From: CAYYJM01 sp964471755
GTDB lineage: Bacteria > Planctomycetota > Planctomycetia > Gemmatales > Gemmataceae
Reading direction: 5' to 3'
Length of the DNA: 57,654 nt
Assembly: GCA_964471755.1 (NCBI GenBank)
Contig: CAYYJM010000005.1
Span: forward strand, 1-57,654
Both the position numbers and the translations under genes were made by a program. Position 1 is the first letter of the stretch, and each line of letters starts with the position of its first letter. Below, piece by piece: positions 7,889 through 15,675 of the stretch. The notes beneath the pieces were generated by a model. It ran no database searches, was not told where the DNA came from, and saw only the letters and a program-made list of their open reading frames with translations.

Positions 7889-8868
7889 GCCGGGCCCTCC
7901 TCGGCGAGGCGGGCGACGGCGTACGCACAGGCCGCGATGGATCGGTCCATTCCCCACTGGTCCGCCAGGTCGATGGTCGTCGTGCCCCGCATCCGGTGCA
8001 TCTCCGTGGCGAAATCAACGGCCAGGAAGCGGCCCGAGCCGGCGACGATCAGCGTCCGTGGCGGTGCGGCCAGTTGGTCTGTCACGGCGTCGATGGCCTG
8101 ACCGATCCACATCCACTGCTCCCGGGCGGCGCGCTCGGCCAGGCGAAGGCGAACCTCCGGCGTGCTGGTTTCGACATCGGCCAGAACCATCCGGATCAGG
8201 CGCGCATGGGCCGCCTCGACGGTGGCCGGCCGACCGTCCGCAGTGTCGTGGTCGGTCGGGTCTGGAGCGATCCGGCCGAGGACGAGGTAGACGTCCTGCA
8301 TCGTCGCGAACAGCTCCGCCGCGACCGTCGCCCCCAGCACGGCACATACGGGCGTCCGGCGCACGCCCTGGTAGACCAGCTCACCCGATCGCAGCCGCTC
8401 CGGATCCGTCCGGCCGCGTGGACAGGGCACGCCATCGCGAATCGGGATGATGTCCGTCGTCGTCGAGCCGATGTCGAGCAGCAGGCCCGGCCCCGGTTCG
8501 GCCAGGCGAGCCGCGACCGTGGCCAGGGCCAGCCAGTTCGACGCGGCGGCCAGCAACGGTTCGCGTCGAGCCTCTGCCAGGGATGACAGCCGACCGTCAG
8601 TGAGGAAAACGCGCACGGGCAGACCAAGGGCCTCGACCGCGTCGAGGATGGCGAGAACACCCTGGCGACGAGTGGGGTAGCAATCGCACAGCTCACCGGT
8701 CATGGTGACGGCCAGTTGCGTGACGCCTGGAAACTCCATGAGCAGGGAGCGCAGCTCGTCGGCGAGGCGCTCCGGCTGGCGATACAGGGCGAAGCGCCGG
8801 CTCATGGCCAGGCCGGCGGTCGAGGCGGCCTTCAGGTTCGCGCCGCCGATGTCGAGGCCGACGATCAC
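7885..8868 (-). CDS. mfnF: MfnF-like protein (H4MPT-linked C1-transfer pathway protein, ASKHA fold)
   Basis: 327 residues. VGLDIGGANLKAA at the N terminus and LLLDIGSTTTDIIPI near the middle are the two phosphate motifs of the actin/hexokinase/hydantoinase fold, and LIVAGSGRFLA near the C terminus is the adenosine motif. The family is annotated as a tetrahydromethanopterin-linked C1-transfer protein, and its archaeal member MfnF joins the furan diphosphate to a tyramine derivative in methanofuran synthesis. The start is GTG at 8868, overlapping the stop of the upstream lipoprotein (GTGA). Together with the kinase downstream it suggests a methanofuran-type cofactor for formyl transfer. Confidence 0.82.
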   Translation of the reverse strand: MIVGLDIGGANLKAASTAGLAMSRRFALYRQPERLADELRSLLMEFPGVTQLAVTMTGELCDCYPTRRQGVLAILDAVEALGLPVRVFLTDGRLSSLAEARREPLLAAASNWLALATVAARLAEPGPGLLLDIGSTTTDIIPIRDGVPCPRGRTDPERLRSGELVYQGVRRTPVCAVLGATVAAELFATMQDVYLVLGRIAPDPTDHDTADGRPATVEAAHARLIRMVLADVETSTPEVRLRLAERAAREQWMWIGQAIDAVTDQLAAPPRTLIVAGSGRFLAVDFATEMHRMRGTTTIDLADQWGMDRSIAACAYAVARLAEEGPA

Positions 8869-9500
8869 TGGCGGGGACTCCTCCAGGGACCGGCCGCCGG
8901 CTGGGCCTGGCGCGGCGGCCCGGCACTGTCCATGACGCTGACCGGAATCGGCGTGGCGGCCGGGCCTCCCGTGGCGGCGATGGGCTGTATTCCGCCCGGC
9001 TGCATCGATCCCGGCACCGGACTACCCGGCGGCAGAACCGGGGCACCCGTCCGGGCTCCCGGCACCAGGTGCAGACTCATCCGATCGAGGATGCGGTCGC
9101 TGATGTCCTCATCGCCGAAGACGCCGACACGGATGCCGACACGGGTGAAGGTGCCGTCGCTGGGGATGGCCGATCCCTGCGTCGTGAGATCGACCATGAG
9201 TCGCGTGCCCCGCGTCGTCTCGGTGATGAGCGTGGCTCCGCTGACGGTGTCCTGGCGGTCCAGAACCGGGAAGCCGAGTTCGGACAGCGACGTCTCGGCG
9301 GCCTTGAGGGTTTCCGGCAAGGCGGCCGGGTAGTCGCGCGTCATGCGACCCTTGTAGTAGGCGTAGCCGCCGGCCCCGGCCGCAGCGGCGGCCCCGGCCG
9401 CAGCAAGGCCCGCAGCGACGCAACCGGCCGACGATACCACGGAGGCGAGCAGCAGCAACAGCAGGAGCAGGCGACCGGCCTGGAGCGACTTCGGCTTCAT
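8865..9500 (-). CDS. DUF3568-type lipoprotein
   Basis: 211 residues. A signal peptide with a leucine run ends in the lipobox SSAGC (Cys27), so this is a predicted lipoprotein. An Ala/Gly-rich stretch and YAYYKGRMTRDYPAALPETLKAAETSL follow, matching DUF3568, whose role is not known. The C-terminal 60 residues are Pro/Gly-rich and low-complexity. The ATG at 9500 has GAGGGAGA upstream and lies 14 nt after the preceding gene. Its stop overlaps the mfnF-like start, so an envelope lipoprotein is placed in one operon with cofactor genes. Confidence 0.82.
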   Translation of the reverse strand: MKPKSLQAGRLLLLLLLLASVVSSAGCVAAGLAAAGAAAAAGAGGYAYYKGRMTRDYPAALPETLKAAETSLSELGFPVLDRQDTVSGATLITETTRGTRLMVDLTTQGSAIPSDGTFTRVGIRVGVFGDEDISDRILDRMSLHLVPGARTGAPVLPPGSPVPGSMQPGGIQPIAATGGPAATPIPVSVMDSAGPPRQAQPAAGPWRSPRQ

Positions 9501-9514
9501 GGAATCTCCCTCGC

Positions 9515-10387
9515 TTACTCTCGCCCCAGGATCAGATCGAGGGCCCAGCAGCCGCGCGTGTGCGGTCCCGGGCCGTGCAGATGTTCCAGCAGTGCCGACC
9601 AGTCACAGCCGGCGTCTTCCAGGGCGTCGGCGAGGATGGGCAGATCCTCCCAGCTGCGATCCTGGTAGATGGCCGTGGCGATGCGGGTGACGACGGCGTC
9701 CTGAGCATCGCACCAGGCCGGATCGAATCGCATCGGCCGAAACGGGTTGCCGAACAGCTCGCGGACCAGGCGGGCCTGACAGACCGTCTCGCAGGTCTCC
9801 ACGCCATCGCGAACGGCCTCCTCGATCCGCTGCACCGTGTTCTTGAGTCCCCGCAGGAACGAGAAGAACAGGGCCGTCTCGGTCGTCGGCTCCTCATCGG
9901 CGACACTGCCGACCAGTTCGTCGGCGACGGAGCGAGCCCAGGAGGCGACCTGAGCCGTGCGGACGGCCAGACAGCCCTGAAAGCCGCTCTCCAGGGAGCC
10001 GGGTTCGCTGCCGTCGCTGGCCGATCGATCGCAGGTGTTCTCGGCGGCACAGGCGGCCCAGACGCTCACCCAGGCGGCGCGGGCGGTCGGTGCGGCGGGA
10101 CCGATCGCCCAGACGGCATGGGCCTCGCGGACGGCCCGGGCGGACGCCTGACGGGCGGCCTGCTCGTACGCTCCGAGGACGGCGTCGTCAAGCTCGCCGT
10201 CGGCGAAGCGCTCGGCCGCGTCGATGGCCTGGGCGCTGGCCGGCGACTTGAACAGATGCTGGATTCGTCGGGCACAGGCGCAGGCGAACAGCCGACGTTT
10301 CCGGGGGCTGATCGGGCCGCCCTGCCGGCCCAGAAAGCCGAGCAGCGTCGCGGGGTCGCCTCCGGCTTCCCACTCGGCTTCGGTCAT
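9515..10387 (-). CDS. Gemmata-type paralogous family protein (MTEAEW family), function unknown
   Basis: 290 residues. It opens MTEAEWEAGGDPATLLGFL, then SPRKRRLFACACARRI, and ends with FGNPFRPMRFDPAW and LPILADALEDAGCDW. This architecture recurs in many copies in Gemmata-group genomes, often in proteins with a TIGR02996 domain. No catalytic motif is visible. The start is ATG at 10387 with GGGAGGA 6 nt upstream. The frame extends to 10528 without a better start. It heads the minus-strand operon that runs down to 7274. Confidence 0.82.
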   Translation of the reverse strand: MTEAEWEAGGDPATLLGFLGRQGGPISPRKRRLFACACARRIQHLFKSPASAQAIDAAERFADGELDDAVLGAYEQAARQASARAVREAHAVWAIGPAAPTARAAWVSVWAACAAENTCDRSASDGSEPGSLESGFQGCLAVRTAQVASWARSVADELVGSVADEEPTTETALFFSFLRGLKNTVQRIEEAVRDGVETCETVCQARLVRELFGNPFRPMRFDPAWCDAQDAVVTRIATAIYQDRSWEDLPILADALEDAGCDWSALLEHLHGPGPHTRGCWALDLILGRE

Positions 10388-10571
10388 GACGCATCCTCCC
10401 ATCGCCTGGCCAGCTGGCCCTGTGAGGCGTCCCGGCCTCCCGGGCTGCACCATACCACGCGCTCCAGATGACGCAAGACGAACCTGACGACGGGCCGGCC
10501 TTCTCCGAAGCGCCTCGCTGCGTATCATGATGACAAAGAACCCGCCCCGATCACCAAAGCACTGTGGGACA

Positions 10572-13412
10572 ATGGCACCACGTTACCTCATCGGCATCGA
10601 CCTCGGCACGACCAACAGCGCCCTGGCCGTCATCGACTCGACGACCACGCCGCGCACCGGCCAGCCGAAGATCACGCCCATCCCGATCGCCCAGGTTGTC
10701 GGCCCCGGCGAGGTCAAGGACCGCGCTCTGCTGCCGTCGTTTCTGTATCTGCCCGGCGAACACGATCTGCCGGCCGGGGCCGTCGCCCTACCGTGGGATC
10801 CCCAGCGGCCGTTCGTCGTCGGCGAGTTCGCTCGCGTCCAGGGCAGTCGGGTGCCGGGCCGGCTCGTCTCGTCGGCCAAGTCGTGGCTGTGCCATGCCGG
10901 CGTCGATCGCAATACCGCCCTGCTGCCCTGGTCCGCTCCGCCCGACGTGCCGCGCATCTCGCCGGTCGAGGCGTCGGCCCGCTATCTTCGCCATCTTGCC
11001 GAGGCGTGGAACGCACGCATGGGCAAGAATCCCGAGGACCGGATCGAGAAGCAGACGGTCGTCCTGACGGTGCCGGCGTCGTTCGACGACGTGGCCCGGA
11101 CGCTGACCGTCGAGGCGGCGAAGAAGGCCGGCCTGGAGAACATCCTTCTGCTGGAGGAACCGCAGGCGGCGTTCTACTGCTGGCTGGCGACGCATCCGCC
11201 GGCCGAGGCGACCGCACTTCGCGCCGGCTCGCGCATCCTGGTCGTGGACGTCGGCGGCGGCACGACCGATCTGAGCCTGATCGAGGCGATCGAGCAGCAG
11301 GGCGAGATCGGCTTCGTCCGCCAGTCGGTCGGCGACCATCTGCTCCTGGGTGGCGACAACATGGATCTGGCCCTGGCTCGTGCCGTCGAGACGCGGCTCA
11401 ACGTCCGCCTCGACGCGACGCAGTTCGGCCAGTTGACGCAGGCGTGTCGGGCGGCGAAGGAGGCCCTGCTCTCGGAGAAGCCGCCGGCCAGCGTGCCGGT
11501 CACCGTCGTCGGTCGCGGCCGATCGGTCATCGGTGGGACGCTGACGACGCAGTTGACCCCGGCCGACGTTCACGAGGTTCTCTTCGAGGGCTTCTTTCCC
11601 CACACACCGCGCGGGATCGATCCGCAGAAGCCGGCCCGGAGTGGGCTGCACGAGATGGGTCTGCCCTACGTCGCGGACGCGGCCATCACGCGCCACCTGG
11701 CAGCGTTCCTGCGCAACCAGGGCGATCAGCCGCCGCACGCGCTGCTCTACAACGGCGGCGTCTTCCAGCCGGCCTCGCTGCGCCGTCGTCTCCTGGAGGT
11801 CCTGTCGCCCTGGTACAGCGAGGGTGACAGACCGTGGTCACCGCTGGTATTGACGAGCCCCTCGCTCGACCTGGCGGTGGCGCTCGGGGCGGCCTACTAC
11901 GGCTGGCTGCGGCACATCGGTGGCCGACGCATCGGCGGCGGCATTCCACGCTCGTACTACGTCGGCCTGGCCGACAGCGACAGCAGCCCCGACGCCACGG
12001 AGCGATCCGTCCTGTGCGTCGTGCCGCAGCACCTGGAGGAAGGGCAGAACCTGGACCTGCCCGAACCGACGCTCGAACTCGCTCTCGGTCAGCCGGTCGT
12101 CTTCCCGCTGTACACCTCGACCATGCGCGGCGACGATCACCCCGGAGCGGTCCTCAAGCTGGCCGCCGACAAGCTCCAGACGCTGCCGCCGCTGCACACG
12201 ATCCTGCGCGGTGGCAAGCGAGCCGGGACGAAGCGGGTGCCGGTGACGCTCGCCTCGCACGTCACGCCGATCGGCACGCTGGAGTTGTTCTGCGTCGCTC
12301 AGGAGGGCGGCAACCGCTGGAAGCTGGAGTTCAACATCCGCGAACTGGTCAAGGAGCCGCCTCGGCCGGCGTCGAGGGGCGAGGACGAGCCGGTCGAATC
12401 GGTCGGTGCCGTGACAGACGTCTGGCTCGAAGCCCAGGTCGAGGAGGCCGGTCGGCGCATTCGGCGGGCGTATCGCGGCCCGGAACCGGACGCCCCGGCC
12501 GATGCCGTCGTGCCGACGGCTCCGGAGTTGATGAAGTCGCTGGAGGGGGCGCTCGACGCGGGTCGGGGCGAATGGCCGTCAGGCCTGTGTCGGCGGCTGT
12601 GGGAGTACCTGGCCGACGTGGCCGACGAACGGCGGCGATCGCCGCAGCACCAGGCCCGCTGGTACAACCTGGTCGGCTTCTGTCTCCGACCGGGCTTCGG
12701 TGATCCGCTCGATCGATTCCGCGTCGAGCAACTCTGGAAGATGGTCTTCGCTCCGCTGCGGCAGGAGCCGGGCAAGGCACCGCCGATGCCGGACAGCGGG
12801 GCGGACTTCTGGATCATGTGGCGACGCCTGTCGGGGGGCCTGGCGACCTCGTTTCAGAACGCCCTGTTCGACCGACTGCGTGGCGTCGTCCTGCCGGCCA
12901 AGGGCAAGGCGGCGGTCAAGCCGGCGGCGAACGAGGTGGCCGAGATGTACCGCTGCACCGGCAGCCTGGAACGGCTCGACGTGTCGCTCAAGCAGGCGAT
13001 CGGTACGCAGTTGATGGGCCAGATGAAGAAGAGTCCCGCACCGCCGTACCTGTTCTGGACGCTGACGCGACTGGGAGCCCGGCAGCTGGTCTATGGCCCG
13101 CTTAACGCCGTGCTGCATCCGGATGTGGTGACGCCGTGGCTTGAGCAGATCGTCGGTTTCGAGCCGGGCAACGAACACGAACGGCTCTCGTGGGCGTTCG
13201 GCCTGGCGGAGGTGGCCCGGATGACGGGGCAGCGTGCGCTCGACGTGGACGACAGCATTCGGCGAACGGTCCTGACCGCCCTGCGGGGGGCGGGACAACT
13301 GCCCGAGGGCTGGATCAAGATGGTCGAGGAGGTGGTCGAGCCGGAGAGCGCCGACCAGGGCCGTCTGCTCGGCGACGAGATGCCGATCGGACTACGGCTG
13401 GTGCGGGAGTGA
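10572..13412 (+). CDS. Large Hsp70-like protein with DUF3731-type C-terminal region
   Basis: About 946 residues. The first 450 form an actin-like ATPase: YLIGIDLGTTNSALAV (phosphate 1), ILVVDVGGGTTDLSLIEA (phosphate 2) and a YNGGVFQPASLRRRLL adenosine segment. The canonical DnaK substrate-binding domain is not recognisable. The second half is helical, with LWEYLADVADERRRSPQHQARWYNLVGFCLRPGFG, as in DUF3731-containing Hsp70 relatives. It is likely a specialised chaperone or scaffold, and its client is unknown. The start is ATG at 10572 (MAPRYLIGID). The upstream frame to 10527 has no ribosome site, and none is strong at 10572. Confidence 0.85.
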   Translation: MAPRYLIGIDLGTTNSALAVIDSTTTPRTGQPKITPIPIAQVVGPGEVKDRALLPSFLYLPGEHDLPAGAVALPWDPQRPFVVGEFARVQGSRVPGRLVSSAKSWLCHAGVDRNTALLPWSAPPDVPRISPVEASARYLRHLAEAWNARMGKNPEDRIEKQTVVLTVPASFDDVARTLTVEAAKKAGLENILLLEEPQAAFYCWLATHPPAEATALRAGSRILVVDVGGGTTDLSLIEAIEQQGEIGFVRQSVGDHLLLGGDNMDLALARAVETRLNVRLDATQFGQLTQACRAAKEALLSEKPPASVPVTVVGRGRSVIGGTLTTQLTPADVHEVLFEGFFPHTPRGIDPQKPARSGLHEMGLPYVADAAITRHLAAFLRNQGDQPPHALLYNGGVFQPASLRRRLLEVLSPWYSEGDRPWSPLVLTSPSLDLAVALGAAYYGWLRHIGGRRIGGGIPRSYYVGLADSDSSPDATERSVLCVVPQHLEEGQNLDLPEPTLELALGQPVVFPLYTSTMRGDDHPGAVLKLAADKLQTLPPLHTILRGGKRAGTKRVPVTLASHVTPIGTLELFCVAQEGGNRWKLEFNIRELVKEPPRPASRGEDEPVESVGAVTDVWLEAQVEEAGRRIRRAYRGPEPDAPADAVVPTAPELMKSLEGALDAGRGEWPSGLCRRLWEYLADVADERRRSPQHQARWYNLVGFCLRPGFGDPLDRFRVEQLWKMVFAPLRQEPGKAPPMPDSGADFWIMWRRLSGGLATSFQNALFDRLRGVVLPAKGKAAVKPAANEVAEMYRCTGSLERLDVSLKQAIGTQLMGQMKKSPAPPYLFWTLTRLGARQLVYGPLNAVLHPDVVTPWLEQIVGFEPGNEHERLSWAFGLAEVARMTGQRALDVDDSIRRTVLTALRGAGQLPEGWIKMVEEVVEPESADQGRLLGDEMPIGLRLVRE

Positions 13413-13414
13413 GA

Positions 13415-13440
13415 GCGAGCGTGGACCGTTCCACGCTCGC
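13415..13440. terminator. Hairpin between convergent genes
   Basis: An 11-bp perfect stem (GCGAGCGTGGA / TCCACGCTCGC) with loop CCGT. It starts 2 nt after the stop of the Hsp70-like gene and ends 8 nt before the stop of the convergent propeller gene, so it is probably a bidirectional terminator. Confidence 0.7.
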
Positions 13441-13448
13441 CGAGTCCA

Positions 13449-15620
13449 TCACTTCGCCGCGACGGTGAACACGGCGTCCGCCGTGCCGACGTTGCCGGCG
13501 GCGTCCTTCGTCTTGACCATTGCAACGTACGTTCCCGGCTTCAGGCTCGCCGTCTTGAACGTGAACGTCTCCTTCGGGCCATCGAACAGACCGTCGGCGG
13601 GGAAGATCGGCGTCCAGTTCTTGCCGTTGATGGCGAACGACGCCTCGACGATCCGGGCCAGCGGCGAGGTCGCCGTCGCTTCCAGGCCGACCCGGTCCCC
13701 GGCGAGGCCGGCGACCGTCAGCGTCACCGTCGGCGGCACGTTGCAGACGACGAACGTCGGGCTCACCTTCTCGGCCGTCAGCGCGGCCGACTCGCTGTTG
13801 TCCTTGCGATCACTGGCGACGATCTTCACCTGATAGATCCCGGCCGGCGTCGTGGTCGTGTCCCACTCCAGTTCGGTCTTCGTCAGTTCCTCCTCGACCT
13901 CGACCCAGGCCGACCAGCCCTGCTTGCGGACGAGGACGGTGAAGGTCAGTTCGTCCTCGTTCGGATCGGTCGCCGTCCACTTCAGCTTCACCTTCTTCGG
14001 ATTGTCCAGGTTGACAGCGTTCAGGTCCGGCGTGTCGAGTTTGGTCACCTCGGGAGCCAGGTTCATCGGCTGGTAGCGGACGTTGACCGTGCCGAACGAC
14101 GGGCTCGTCCGGCCATCGGCGGCGGCGACGAGCGTGGCTCGGTATTGCAGGAACCGCGCTGACGGAGCGGTGATCTTGCCGTTGCCGTCGCCGATGACCT
14201 CGATCCAGTCGCTCCAGGTCGAGTCCGGCTCGCTCAGGTTGCCGCTGCGGACCTCGACCTTGACGCTGCTCCCCTTCGGCATCTCGGCTCGCCAGGTCAT
14301 GGCTCCCCATCGACTGAGCAGTTTCGCGTCCAGCACGTCGGACAGCAGCGTTCCGCGACCGGCGACCTCTTCGCGCAGGACGTAGAGCTGGCCCGGATCG
14401 CCGGTGCCGACGACCAGCGAGCCATCGCGTCGCGGCAGCAGTGACAGGACCTGGCCATGATCGAGCCGAACCACCTCGGTTCGCTCCTTGCTGGCCTCGT
14501 CGAAGGCGAAGAGCTGGGCTCCCATGCCGGCACCGACCAGGAATCGACCGCCCTGGCGAGCCAGACTCAGCAGCAGAGCCTTCTCGCGGAAGACTTCGCG
14601 AACGGAGCCGTCCTTGCCGAGCCGGTAGACCGAGTTGTCGCCGGAACCCGGCGTCGAAGGGGCCGGGGCCGACTCGCCCTTGGCCGGCTCCTTGTTGTCC
14701 GTTTTGCTGCTCTTGCTGTCGGCCGTTTTCTCATCCGGCTTCGTGGCCCGGGGAGTCGCTCCCCCGACTTTCGTCGCGGGCTCCCCTGCGGTCGAAGCTG
14801 CCTGAGCCAGACCGCCGCTGGAGCCGCTCAGGGCCGCCGAGCCGGTGCGTTTCTTGCCCGGAGCGCTGGTACAGGCGTAGACGGCATCGTCGGTGACAAT
14901 CAGGCGTCGTACCTCGCTCTGCGGAGCCTGAAACAGGACGAAGCCCTTGCCGTGCGGATCGATGCGATAGACAAGGCCATGACCATCGGTGCCGGCGTAG
15001 AGATTGCCATCGCCGCTCCGGGCGAGGCAGAGGACGTGATCCTGTCGGGTCTGGTAGAAGACGCTGCTGGTGCCGTCGGCGGCGATCTTGTAGACCCGGC
15101 CACGCGGGCCCGTGGCGGCGTAGACGCTGCCGTCCTTGCCATCGACGGCCAGCGACCAGACGTAGGTGTTCGGCTGCTGGAACAGAGCCCGGTTCTTGCC
15201 CGTGGTCGGATCGATCTTCACGACCTGACCGCCCGGTCCCGTGCCAGCGAGCAGGGTGCCGTCCGACGCGATGGCCAGGGACAACACCTGGGCATCGTCG
15301 GCGGTGAACAGTACGCTCACCTTGCCGTCGGGAGTGATCTTGTAGACCTTGCCCTCCTCGCCGGTGGCGGCATAGAGGTTACCGGCCTGGTCCTCGACGA
15401 GATCCCAGACGTGGGTGGCATCGAGATTGGCCAACGGATCGAGCCGGCGCGACAGGCGAACCTGCCCCTCGCTGGTCAGCAGCGTTCCCTTCAGCTGGGC
15501 CTTCTCGAAACCAGCGGGGCCGTCGTGCGTCCAGACCTTGACCTTGCCCGCCTCGACGACGGAGGGGAGCAGGCCCACGGCCAGCACGGCGATCAGCGCC
15601 ACAAGCCCGATTCGTGTCAT
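13449..15620 (-). CDS. Secreted beta-propeller protein with C-terminal fibronectin/Ig-like domains
   Basis: About 723 residues. A signal peptide (LVALIAVLAVGLLPSVVEA) starts the mature protein. Repeated blades follow, such as GNLYAATGEEGKVYKITPDG, GTLLAGTGPGGQVVKI and GSVYAATGPRGRVYKI, in which a G-x-VYKI-x-xDG unit recurs. A low-complexity Lys/Ser/Ala linker (about residues 260-330) splits the propeller. The last 230 residues look like beta-sandwich domains (LKWTATDPNEDELTFTVLVRK). It is likely periplasmic or surface-exposed. The ATG at 15620 has AGGAGA upstream. It lies 55 nt downstream of the S55 peptidase gene and may be co-transcribed with it. Confidence 0.82.
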   Translation of the reverse strand: MTRIGLVALIAVLAVGLLPSVVEAGKVKVWTHDGPAGFEKAQLKGTLLTSEGQVRLSRRLDPLANLDATHVWDLVEDQAGNLYAATGEEGKVYKITPDGKVSVLFTADDAQVLSLAIASDGTLLAGTGPGGQVVKIDPTTGKNRALFQQPNTYVWSLAVDGKDGSVYAATGPRGRVYKIAADGTSSVFYQTRQDHVLCLARSGDGNLYAGTDGHGLVYRIDPHGKGFVLFQAPQSEVRRLIVTDDAVYACTSAPGKKRTGSAALSGSSGGLAQAASTAGEPATKVGGATPRATKPDEKTADSKSSKTDNKEPAKGESAPAPSTPGSGDNSVYRLGKDGSVREVFREKALLLSLARQGGRFLVGAGMGAQLFAFDEASKERTEVVRLDHGQVLSLLPRRDGSLVVGTGDPGQLYVLREEVAGRGTLLSDVLDAKLLSRWGAMTWRAEMPKGSSVKVEVRSGNLSEPDSTWSDWIEVIGDGNGKITAPSARFLQYRATLVAAADGRTSPSFGTVNVRYQPMNLAPEVTKLDTPDLNAVNLDNPKKVKLKWTATDPNEDELTFTVLVRKQGWSAWVEVEEELTKTELEWDTTTTPAGIYQVKIVASDRKDNSESAALTAEKVSPTFVVCNVPPTVTLTVAGLAGDRVGLEATATSPLARIVEASFAINGKNWTPIFPADGLFDGPKETFTFKTASLKPGTYVAMVKTKDAAGNVGTADAVFTVAAK

Positions 15621-15675
15621 GGATGTCTCCTGATTGAGCCGCCGTCCTGGCGGCGGTCGGTCGCTTTCGCCTGCT

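Noticed and set aside
13121..13412. Possible frameshift or fusion at the end of the Hsp70-like gene
   Set aside because: The frame is continuous to the stop at 13412, and the minus-strand short frames there are shadows.
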